Of a stretch of 6,726 nt of DNA, positions 1 through 6,202 are shown piece after piece. Within the stretch, counting starts at the first letter, position 1. Each line of letters opens with the position of its first letter. The notes beneath the pieces were generated by a model. The model saw nothing but the letters and a program-made list of their open reading frames with translations, searched no databases and was not told the origin of the DNA. This DNA comes from Gammaproteobacteria bacterium (GTDB taxonomy: Bacteria > Pseudomonadota > Gammaproteobacteria > Xanthomonadales > Marinicellaceae), in the NCBI GenBank assembly GCA_030426065.1, contig JAUHZH010000124.1, forward strand, positions 1 through 6,726, read 5' to 3'. The position numbers and the translations under genes were made by a program.

Positions 1-75
1 TTCCCCGCTCTCGATGACTTCGTCCAGTAACAACATGGGCCCTTTGTGTGGAACCAATTCGTTGATGTCATGCAT
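1..75 (-). CDS. Hotdog-fold ApeP/FabA-like 3-hydroxyacyl-ACP dehydratase, N-terminal fragment
   Basis: Only the first 25 codons are in the window; the gene continues past the left edge. It starts at an ATG at 75-73, and the frame is open to position 1. The peptide begins MHDINELVPHKGPMLLLDEV. The pattern 'hxxLhPHxGPMLLLDxV' is the N-terminal signature of hotdog dehydratases found in aryl polyene and related pigment clusters (ApeP-like, FabA/FabZ superfamily). These remove water from the 3-hydroxyacyl-ACP to give the conjugated double bond in each elongation round. The start lies inside the end of the ketosynthase gene with an 8-nt overlap (68-75), which suggests translational coupling. A second ATG at 71-69 is in another frame and gives a Cys/Trp-rich peptide with no family resemblance. 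The catalytic residues lie outside the window, so activity cannot be judged. The His and GPMLLLDEV match makes the family call fairly safe. Confidence 0.8.
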   Translation of the reverse strand, partial: MHDINELVPHKGPMLLLDEVIESGE

Positions 76-1240
76 GACGGTGCCCCAAAACCAATGCGGC
101 GTTGCTGCCACCGAAAGCAAATGAGTTCGACAAGGCAAACCGGGGTTTGCCCAGTTCATTTCCAACAGGCACACAATTTAAAGGCATGATGTCTTGATCA
201 TAAAATCCATCATAAACATGCGGTATGTAGCTGTTATTGTTATTAATATTCGACATAGACAATGCGGTCAATCCCAGTTCCAACGCCCCTGCAGCACCCA
301 AAGTGTGCCCCATCAATGATTTGCTGGAACTGCATTGAATTTGTGGACCAAACAGGTGGTTCACTGCTTTTGATTCCATGGCGTCGTTTTGAATGGTGCC
401 TGTGCCATGTAAATTCACATAATCCATTTGGCTGGCTTCAATCCCAGCGTCTTGAATGGCCGATGTCATGGCCTTGATGGCGCCCTGACCTGAAGGGTCA
501 GGTGCTGAGATGTGGTGGGCATCAGAGCTTGTGCCTGTGCCCAGTACATTCAACTCAGCCATTTCCTGGGTCAAAACAAACAAAGCACAACCTTCACCAA
601 TGTTGATTCCAGCGCGGTTCTGACTCATCGGCAAGCATGGCTGGTCAGACAAAGCACCCAATGCATCAAACCCCCTCAAGGTCAATTGGCACAAAACATC
701 GACGCCACCGGCTATGACCACATCGCACATGTCCATGTTGAGCCAGTTTTTGGCTGTGATGATGGCTTTGGCACTGGACGAACAGGCAGTGGAAATGCTG
801 ATGGCCGGACCAGAGGTTGTCAAATGCTGTGCCAAAAATTCTGACACACAGGCCATTCGTTGAAAATGCGGTTGGTAACTTTCTGGCCAATGGCCTAGTT
901 GATCCCTTTGTGCCAATGCGTCTTCAAACACATCGACTGATGATGTACTGGTTCCCAAAACGATCCCAACTCGTTGTGGATCGACGCCTGACAACACCGT
1001 TTGCAACTGGTTTTCCATTTGACTCAATGTCGTCAATAACAAGTGATTGATTCGGGTGTTGAAAGGACTCAGCAGATCATGATCATCCACTGCGGCATGA
1101 CCTGTGAACGTCGGCAACCACCGGTCGTTTTTTTGCATCCCGGGGCTGTGGCCACCAACGGTGTTTTTCCAAATGGTTGATAAATCCTTTCCCAAAGCAC
1201 AATTCATGGCCATGGCCTGTATCCCTACTGCATTTTTCAT
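68..1240 (-). CDS. Beta-ketoacyl-ACP synthase (type II, aryl polyene cluster ketosynthase)
   Basis: This 390-residue thiolase-fold ketosynthase catalyses decarboxylative Claisen condensation of malonyl-ACP with an acyl primer. The complete Cys-His-His triad is visible: Cys153 in STACSSSAKA, His278 in NLHGTGT and His312 in LMGHTLGAAGALE. Lys307 lies just before the second His, and the C-terminal glycine-rich loop is at 374-380 (FAFGGSN). An intact Cys argues against a chain length factor subunit, which lacks it. It is slightly shorter than FabF (about 410 residues). A short Asn-rich stretch sits at 329-336. The ATG start overlaps the stop of the lipoprotein gene by 4 nt (ATGA, 1237-1240) with only a weak SD, so translation probably relies on coupling. 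Its place between the lipoprotein and the dehydratase matches the ApeO-type ketosynthase of known aryl polyene clusters. Which of the cluster's ketosynthases it equals (elongating or initiating) is inferred from order alone. Confidence 0.93.
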   Translation of the reverse strand: MKNAVGIQAMAMNCALGKDLSTIWKNTVGGHSPGMQKNDRWLPTFTGHAAVDDHDLLSPFNTRINHLLLTTLSQMENQLQTVLSGVDPQRVGIVLGTSTSSVDVFEDALAQRDQLGHWPESYQPHFQRMACVSEFLAQHLTTSGPAISISTACSSSAKAIITAKNWLNMDMCDVVIAGGVDVLCQLTLRGFDALGALSDQPCLPMSQNRAGINIGEGCALFVLTQEMAELNVLGTGTSSDAHHISAPDPSGQGAIKAMTSAIQDAGIEASQMDYVNLHGTGTIQNDAMESKAVNHLFGPQIQCSSSKSLMGHTLGAAGALELGLTALSMSNINNNNSYIPHVYDGFYDQDIMPLNCVPVGNELGKPRFALSNSFAFGGSNAALVLGHRHA

Positions 1241-1683
1241 ATGTGCTCTATGGTGATTTGCATTCCTTTGTACTGAATGTGTGTGGTGCCTTGTGATTTC
1301 AGTACAGCCATTTTCTTTGAATCGCGTTGCTTCGTCAACTGGCTCGGCTCATACAGGTGCAATTGCATCATGCTGACCATGATGGGTGCATCTATGGGCA
1401 GCAACCAACGGCTCAACACTTCCAAGGTCAAGGGTTGTTGTGCTGCACTTCCTGAGAACAAGGGCATGGCGGTGTCATTTTGACAGCTGAATCCAGCCAG
1501 TTGCTGTTCAAGCAGTTCTGTGTAGCAGACCCATTGCCAGTTTTTATTGTGTTTGGTGATTTTAACATGGAGTTGATACAAACCATCCGCTTGTTGACTG
1601 GACCCTGTGACAGGTACGTATCTGGCCTGACAGGCAGCAAGGAGCACGGTCAACAACAGCAAAATCAAAGGCCTACCACTCAT
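1237..1683 (-). CDS. Small outer-membrane lipoprotein, DUF3261-like, of aryl polyene clusters
   Basis: The product is 148 residues. Residues 1-17 form a lipoprotein signal peptide with a hydrophobic Leu-rich core (5-15) ending in a lipobox, Leu15-Ala16-Ala17-Cys18, so Cys18 should be lipidated. The next residue is Gln, not Asp, which predicts Lol-dependent sorting to the outer membrane. The mature part, about 130 residues, is soluble-looking with several short beta-like stretches and no enzyme motif. The start chosen is ATG 1683-1681: it carries a good SD (CAGGAG, 7-nt spacing) and places the signal peptide at the N-terminus. The open frame extends 40 codons further upstream, but that part lies inside the FAD gene and would bury the signal sequence. 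The gap to the FAD gene is 4 nt, and the stop overlaps the ketosynthase start. A short DUF3261-type lipoprotein (ApeN-like) is typical just before the ketosynthase in such clusters. The lipoprotein call is strong; the family name rests mainly on position and size. Confidence 0.8.
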   Translation of the reverse strand: MSGRPLILLLLTVLLAACQARYVPVTGSSQQADGLYQLHVKITKHNKNWQWVCYTELLEQQLAGFSCQNDTAMPLFSGSAAQQPLTLEVLSRWLLPIDAPIMVSMMQLHLYEPSQLTKQRDSKKMAVLKSQGTTHIQYKGMQITIEHI

Positions 1684-1687
1684 TGCA

Positions 1688-2920
1688 TCACTCCTGACAC
1701 AAAGCCACCAAGGCATTGAGGCGTTTTTGAGGTTGGGCGACATACGGATTTTCAACATCCCAGGCATAACCAGCCAGGATGGATGCAATTTTGGATTTGA
1801 CACTGTGATTGGTGACGTGTGAGTAAATCACGTCTTGAAAGTCACCGCTGTACCAGCCATTGACATAGCATTTGAAAGTTTCAATGCCTTGCCGCAATGC
1901 CGCCACATATTCCTTGTCCCAATCGGGGTTCTCACCTTGCAAATGACGATGTAAAGTGCGTACAGCCAAGTCCGAAGATTGCATTGCCACCGTGACACCT
2001 GAGGAAAAAATGGGGTCCAAAAACTCACCCGCATTGCCCAACACAGCGAAACCATCGCCCCAAAAGTCACTGACGTTGCCAGAGTAAGCATTGAGTTGCC
2101 TTGGCACATCGTGATAAACCGCTTCACCCAATAAACCTGACAAGTATGGGTCTTGGTTCACGGCTTGTTTCAGCCCTTCTATCCCCTGCTCTTGGAATGG
2201 TGTGATGTGTTCTGGTGGCCCCACAACACCAATGGAGCTGGTTCCGTCACTGAAACTGATCAACCAATACCAAACATCGCGATGCTGTGGGTGGGTGGTG
2301 ATCAACGTTTCAGCCCGTCGATAATCTGGGTCTGAGATGTTGTCTTTGATGTGACTGAACAAAGTGGATTTAGGTGACAATTCAGAAGGTTTATTGATGC
2401 CCAATAAACGGGGCAAGACGCGACCGTAACCGCTGGCATCCAAAACGAATTTGGATTCAAAAATGTGGCTGACTTGATTTTCGTCAACGGCTTCCACTTG
2501 ACACTGCTGGGTGGCCAGATCAACCGATGTAACAGTCATTCCAAACATAATGTCTGCACCTTGTTCTTTTGCACATTGGGCCAAAATCTGGTCAAATTCA
2601 GCGCGTTTAACATGAAAAGCCGTGCCAGGTCCTTGAGAAAATTTGTCATCAAAAACAATGCTTTCAAAATGGCCTTTGTGTTGAAACCGGGCTCCAGTTT
2701 TTGATTGAAAACCAGCCGCAGCGACCGCCTCCAAACAACCGGCTTTCTCTAAATTTTGCAAACACTGAGGCAGCAAACTTTCACCGATGACAAAACGCGG
2801 AAAATGTGTTCGTTCCAAAACATGAACAGAATAACCCAGGCGCCTGAGTAAACAAGCCGCCACAGCACCAGAAGGCCCAGCACCTATGATGGTAACATCT
2901 GCTTGTAACCGCTCTTCCAT
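1688..2920 (-). CDS. FAD-dependent oxidoreductase of the flavin halogenase-like family
   Basis: This 410-residue flavoprotein has an N-terminal Rossmann dinucleotide motif, Gly13-Ala-Gly-Pro-Ser-Gly18, followed by an acidic Glu36 at the end of the second strand. It then shows landmarks of flavin-dependent halogenases: GESLLP at 46-51, an AGFQSKTGARF segment whose Lys74 sits where these enzymes carry their catalytic lysine, and GNAGEFLDPIFSSGV at 295-309 for FAD binding. The halogenase WxWxIP motif appears as Trp217-Tyr-Trp219-Leu-Ile-Ser222, with Ser in place of Pro. The usual GD of the FAD loop is GN (Asn296). There is no signal peptide, so it is cytoplasmic. ATG 2920-2918 has a strong SD (GAGGAG, 6-nt spacing) and lies 3 nt after the exporter stop. 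It could halogenate the aryl ring or act as a monooxygenase, reductase or desaturase on the polyene; sequence alone does not decide. The family assignment is secure, the reaction is not. Confidence 0.85.
   Translation of the reverse strand: MEERLQADVTIIGAGPSGAVAACLLRRLGYSVHVLERTHFPRFVIGESLLPQCLQNLEKAGCLEAVAAAGFQSKTGARFQHKGHFESIVFDDKFSQGPGTAFHVKRAEFDQILAQCAKEQGADIMFGMTVTSVDLATQQCQVEAVDENQVSHIFESKFVLDASGYGRVLPRLLGINKPSELSPKSTLFSHIKDNISDPDYRRAETLITTHPQHRDVWYWLISFSDGTSSIGVVGPPEHITPFQEQGIEGLKQAVNQDPYLSGLLGEAVYHDVPRQLNAYSGNVSDFWGDGFAVLGNAGEFLDPIFSSGVTVAMQSSDLAVRTLHRHLQGENPDWDKEYVAALRQGIETFKCYVNGWYSGDFQDVIYSHVTNHSVKSKIASILAGYAWDVENPYVAQPQKRLNALVALCQE
1691..1696 (-). promoter_or_regulatory. Ribosome binding site deciding the lipoprotein start
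   Basis: CAGGAG on the minus strand lies 7 nt before ATG 1683 and within the last codons of the FAD gene (Gln-Glu). It supports this ATG over the longer upstream frame. The other nearby ATG (1688) runs into a stop after two codons. Confidence 0.7.
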
Positions 2921-2923
2921 GCT

Positions 2924-5164
2924 TTACTCCTCTTTTTCAATCACCGAAGGTGCCATCAGCAGCACCATTAAAATCCCCAGCCCCACAGTGAACCCAAAGG
3001 ATTGAATCACTGCCACTTGGCTGAGCATCAACAAACCGAAGGCCAAAACCGTGGTGGTGGCTGACAACATCAGAGCCACCATCGTTTTGTCGGGTTCTTT
3101 GCTTTCTTTCAAAAACACCACGTAATCAATGCCCATGCCAAACACCAACAACAATGCCAGTATCGAAAACAATGACACATGATAACCCAAGCATTGTGTC
3201 ATAACGAGGCTGAACAAGCCTGACAATGCCGGCACGGAAATCAACCGAAACGTTCGACTCCAACCATATTTCAACCATGCCAAAAGCAAGCACAAAAGCG
3301 CGACAGAAATCAAAAGCACTTGTGTCGATTTGATTCGGAATTGCTGGAACAACTGCGATGTGTCGTGTGCTTGTTGTATCACCGTCCCTTCATCCCAACT
3401 CATTTCAACACCGGCTTGGCTCATGGGCACCATGATCGACCATTGGCCTCCCAAATGCCCCATGAACCGGGCATCCAGAAGTTCGCCCAAAGAACCATCC
3501 TTCAACAAATCAAGCAAACCATGCCGCCAACCTGACAACGAAGGGGGCTGGGCTCCGAGTTCACTGAAATAAGTTTCGGTCAATTGGCTATTGAACAGGT
3601 CCTCTAAAGCTGAATGGTTCTTTTTTTGCTGATCCTTGGACGGTATCAGGTCAGATATGCCAACCAAGTCACTTTGCACTTCACGCAGTTTAGTGACCGC
3701 TTGTTGTTCCTTCATCAGCAATTGATCGAGGTCTTCATCCATCAACAGCAAATAAGCCGAGTCGTTGGACCAGTTCAATGTGGTTCTGATGTGCTGTTCT
3801 TGTGCTTTGAGCGAAGGAGAAAGGCTTTGCAATGCCCTGACATCATCATTGGGCTGATACACCCAGTACGTGAACAAACCCAAAAACAGCCACAATGTGG
3901 GCATCACCCCGCTTCTTTGTAAAACCCCAGCCAGTGGGTTTACCGTCCATATTCGAGCCCAAAGCTGCAGTCCAGAACGGGGGGCTCGGCTTGTCTTGGG
4001 GGCCAACCAATCTGGAAAGAACAACAACACTTGGATCAAAACCGAACACAGGCCCACCACAGAAAAGACAGTCACTTGTGACAACACACCATAACCCGTG
4101 ACAATGAAACCCAAATAAACCAGGCTGCTGCTGAGGAATCCAATCAACAAGGCGCCCCTGATGCCTTGAATGACTTTGAGACCAGACAACTCCCTGTTGT
4201 TTTGAGCCTTGGTTAAGTAGTGAAAGCAATAATCGATCGACACACCGGTCATGGTGGCACCAAACAACAAAGCAAACAAATGAACTTCACCAAAAGCCCA
4301 TTGGGTCACCGCCAAAGCCACCACCATACCCAAAGCCATGGATGAAATGGAAACCACCAGGGGCTTGACTGACCTGAATACCAGTAAAAATAGCAGCAAG
4401 ATACCGATTAAACTGCCCAATCCCACCGTGGAAATTTCACCTTTGGCTTGCTGAAAAGCGTGCTCTGCATACAAAACCGCACCGAAAGCAGACCATGTGA
4501 CCTCTGGAGATGCAGATTGGTTCAGATCCAAAACTGCCGCCGCCACTTGCTGTTGGTATTCTGGAGAAAACGCAGAGTCATTCAAGGTCAAAAACACAAA
4601 ATGATGCTGTTTGTCACCCTTGACCGAACTCAAGCTGCCATCACTGCTGTTCAGTTGAAAAACATTGAGGGATTGCCATTGTTGTAAATAACGTTCAAAT
4701 GCAAACAAAGGGTCATTGAGGAACTGTTGGGCATCAAACCCGCCCAAGCCAAAGAGTCGCTCTTTGGCACGCACAATGACCGCTTCTTCATCACCTGCTT
4801 GCCACGATGCTCGGTCTTCAATTGACAACAATTGGTGTTTGTACGGATCCAATAGCTTGAACCTATCAGCCCATTGATTCCAGTCAACCCGGTCCATGAC
4901 TTGATCAAACAAACCACCTTGCCGCCATGCTTGTGCTTTGGCTTCGACCACCGGCCTCAAGTCAAACCCTGTGGCTGCTTCTGCCATCACCACCACTTGT
5001 TTGTTGATGCGCTCAGTCACCTCAGAGACCACCAAATTGGTTTGTTCTGATTGGTATTTGGGCAACAGTTTGAGGATGTTGCTTTCAAACGCATGGTGGT
5101 TGTATATGAACACCGCCATGCCACAGACAAACAACAACCACAGGATTTTCAGCGTTCTATTCAA
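2924..5164 (-). CDS. MMPL/RND-family inner-membrane exporter of the pigment cluster
   Basis: The product has 746 residues with a clear internal duplication. Hydrophobic segments fall near 7-22, 246-263, 268-289, 292-312, 336-356, 362-383, 420-436, 612-630, 640-659, 662-682, 694-714 and 718-740, giving 12 helices. Two large periplasmic domains lie at about 24-245 and 437-611. Each half has the MMPL signature in its fourth helix: GVSIDY (307-312) and GMGIDY (676-681), with Asp311 and Asp680 likely to serve proton relay. It probably extracts the lipid-linked polyene from the inner membrane for delivery to the LolA-like partner encoded just upstream. The start is TTG (5164-5162), read as Met. It has a GAGG SD five bases upstream, places helix 1 at the N-terminus, and overlaps the LolA stop by 8 nt. 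The next in-frame ATG (codon 16) would cut into helix 1. The last two Glu codons supply the SD of the FAD gene. This matches ApeM-type exporters. Confidence 0.92.
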   Translation of the reverse strand: MNRTLKILWLLFVCGMAVFIYNHHAFESNILKLLPKYQSEQTNLVVSEVTERINKQVVVMAEAATGFDLRPVVEAKAQAWRQGGLFDQVMDRVDWNQWADRFKLLDPYKHQLLSIEDRASWQAGDEEAVIVRAKERLFGLGGFDAQQFLNDPLFAFERYLQQWQSLNVFQLNSSDGSLSSVKGDKQHHFVFLTLNDSAFSPEYQQQVAAAVLDLNQSASPEVTWSAFGAVLYAEHAFQQAKGEISTVGLGSLIGILLLFLLVFRSVKPLVVSISSMALGMVVALAVTQWAFGEVHLFALLFGATMTGVSIDYCFHYLTKAQNNRELSGLKVIQGIRGALLIGFLSSSLVYLGFIVTGYGVLSQVTVFSVVGLCSVLIQVLLFFPDWLAPKTSRAPRSGLQLWARIWTVNPLAGVLQRSGVMPTLWLFLGLFTYWVYQPNDDVRALQSLSPSLKAQEQHIRTTLNWSNDSAYLLLMDEDLDQLLMKEQQAVTKLREVQSDLVGISDLIPSKDQQKKNHSALEDLFNSQLTETYFSELGAQPPSLSGWRHGLLDLLKDGSLGELLDARFMGHLGGQWSIMVPMSQAGVEMSWDEGTVIQQAHDTSQLFQQFRIKSTQVLLISVALLCLLLAWLKYGWSRTFRLISVPALSGLFSLVMTQCLGYHVSLFSILALLLVFGMGIDYVVFLKESKEPDKTMVALMLSATTTVLAFGLLMLSQVAVIQSFGFTVGLGILMVLLMAPSVIEKEE
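2927..2932 (-). promoter_or_regulatory. Strong ribosome binding site of the FAD gene inside the exporter's end
   Basis: GAGGAG on the minus strand lies 6 nt before the ATG of the FAD oxidoreductase. It is also the last two Glu codons of the exporter, so the site is embedded in coding sequence. It fixes the start at 2920 and suggests good independent initiation at this junction. Confidence 0.75.
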
Positions 5165-5783
5165 AGACGCCTCGCTGTTGCTCTGACAGTGCTTTCATTG
5201 AGAGAACAACCCCAGTGAATTGAATCACGGTGTCATCTCCAGACTGGTTTTTGATGACGATGGTGTCGATGCTGTGGGCTTGATCATTTTGTAACACACC
5301 TTGGATGTCGATGGATTGAATCGCTTTTTTCATCAGGGTGTTTTTGGGTTTCAATTTCACTTGCCAATGATCATTTTGTTTCGCATCATTGACCGGCTCT
5401 ATCAAAAACTGGCTGTTCACTTGGTCCAATTCGGCAGAAAGTAGCTCTGACAAAATGTCAGCAATGATCTTGATTTGGGGGTCTTTGACTTTGTTCAACG
5501 GGCCACCTTGTGTGGACTTAAACACCCCAGACTGATTGATCACGGTCTTAACCGAAAGCGGTTGATTCACTTGCCACACCAAACCCAGATCGGGGGAGAA
5601 AAGAATGACACCATTGGACACCAAAGGCTTGGCAATGAATTTCACGTGCCTGCGTTGTTCGAACCGGGCTTCAAAATAAGTGACTCCTGTGTGCGCTGCG
5701 TGCAATTGTTGTAAAGCCAAATCATTATTGGCTGATCCCACATGCCAAAACAAAACACAAATCATCAAAAAACACCGTTTCAT
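5157..5783 (-). CDS. LolA-like periplasmic outer-membrane carrier protein
   Basis: The 208-residue product opens with a Sec signal peptide: Lys2-Arg3, a hydrophobic core (about 5-13), and probable cleavage after Ala18 (VGSA/NND). The mature part shows the LolA pattern: an early amphipathic helix, then F-x-A-R-F-E-Q (about 37-43), then alternating strands including a V-x-x-G-x-I-x-F-S-P-D segment (about 55-65) and a LGLVWQV strand. LolA proteins shuttle lipid-modified cargo across the periplasm. This one sits inside the pigment cluster with its own exporter, so it is more likely a dedicated pigment carrier (ApeL-like) than the housekeeping LolA; that is inference. The ATG overlaps the thioesterase stop (ATGA, 5780-5783) and has a GAGG SD with 5-nt spacing. 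Its TAG stop overlaps the exporter's TTG start. Length fits the family. Confidence 0.87.
   Translation of the reverse strand: MKRCFLMICVLFWHVGSANNDLALQQLHAAHTGVTYFEARFEQRRHVKFIAKPLVSNGVILFSPDLGLVWQVNQPLSVKTVINQSGVFKSTQGGPLNKVKDPQIKIIADILSELLSAELDQVNSQFLIEPVNDAKQNDHWQVKLKPKNTLMKKAIQSIDIQGVLQNDQAHSIDTIVIKNQSGDDTVIQFTGVVLSMKALSEQQRGVFE
5170..5173 (-). promoter_or_regulatory. Ribosome binding site supporting the TTG start of the exporter
   Basis: GAGG on the minus strand, within GCGAGGCG, stands 5 nt before TTG 5164 and lies inside the end of the LolA gene. Together with the 8-nt overlap and the first membrane helix right after the start, it favours TTG over the internal ATG at codon 16. Confidence 0.6.
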
Positions 5784-6202
5784 TTTGACCTCAGGTACTG
5801 GTTGATTTGATCAGACAAAACATCGGGAGAAAGCAAACACATTTCACCGCTTTTGACGTGGACTGCCACTTGTTTGGTGTGGGCTTTGGTCAATCTGGTT
5901 TGGGTTTCTGCATCAATGAACTCAAAATTGACCCGCAACCCATACTCAACTTCTGCCAAGGTCGATTTGACGATGACTTTTTGTCCAAAACGCAGTGGTT
6001 TGATGTATTTGATTTTCAATTCAATCACAGGCCAAAAATAACCTGATGCCTTCATCTGTGGGTAGTTGTATCCAATCAAATCCAACAAATCACAGCGTGC
6101 CTGTTCCATGTATTTGACGTAATGACCATGCCAAGCAACCTCCATGGCATCGACATCATAAAAAGGGACTTTGATCAGGGTTTGTGTTGAGATTTCACTC
6201 AT
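5780..6202 (-). CDS. Hotdog-fold acyl-CoA thioesterase, 4HBT/YbgC family
   Basis: The 140-residue product has the size and signature of 4HBT/YbgC single-hotdog thioesterases. Near the N-terminus it carries Y-D-V-D-A (15-19), a His-Gly-His-Tyr segment (25-28, the HxNY-like position with His in place of Asn), and Tyr31-Met-Glu33-Gln-Ala-Arg36. Asp18 aligns with the catalytic Asp of the family (DTDA in YbgC). It hydrolyses acyl-CoA or acyl-ACP thioesters in the cytoplasm; in aryl polyene clusters a thioesterase of this kind (ApeK-like) sits just before LolA. The frame runs 50 codons further upstream to 6352, but that part lies within the lyase gene and has no family resemblance. ATG 6202 gives the normal length, with motifs at the expected distance. 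It overlaps the lyase stop by 8 nt (6195-6202) and has no clear SD, so translation likely depends on coupling. The true substrate is not visible from sequence. Confidence 0.9.
   Translation of the reverse strand: MSEISTQTLIKVPFYDVDAMEVAWHGHYVKYMEQARCDLLDLIGYNYPQMKASGYFWPVIELKIKYIKPLRFGQKVIVKSTLAEVEYGLRVNFEFIDAETQTRLTKAHTKQVAVHVKSGEMCLLSPDVLSDQINQYLRSK
5789..5792 (-). promoter_or_regulatory. Ribosome binding site of the LolA-like gene
   Basis: GAGG on the minus strand, within TGAGGT, lies 5 nt before ATG 5783 and inside the last codons of the thioesterase gene. It supports the start that puts the signal peptide at the N-terminus. Confidence 0.6.

Noticed and set aside
195..255. AT-rich patch with TTATTGTTATTAAT, considered as a promoter or operator
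   Set aside because: It encodes the Asn-rich stretch of the ketosynthase (about residues 329-336) within intact coding sequence; no paired -35/-10 elements leading to a gene were seen.
68..1240. Reading the ketosynthase as a chain length factor subunit
   Set aside because: The active-site Cys153 and both His residues are intact, whereas chain length factors lack the Cys.
1684..1803. N-terminal extension of the lipoprotein frame (40 extra codons)
   Set aside because: It overlaps the FAD gene and would bury the signal peptide and lipobox; ATG 1683 has a good SD and gives a normal lipoprotein.
3614..3922. Plus-strand open frame of about 100 codons, and similar ones at 512-844 and 5475-5714
   Set aside because: These are antisense to well-supported genes, their products show no recognisable motifs, and they lack convincing context; they are shadows of the minus-strand coding frames.
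3846..4229. Minus-strand open frame of 127 codons within the exporter
   Set aside because: It is an alternative frame inside a conserved exporter gene, has no family features, and its composition looks out of frame.
5157..5783. Housekeeping LolA
   Set aside because: It sits inside a pigment operon with overlaps on both sides, without the usual chromosomal LolA neighbours (such as ftsK), so a dedicated paralogue is more likely.
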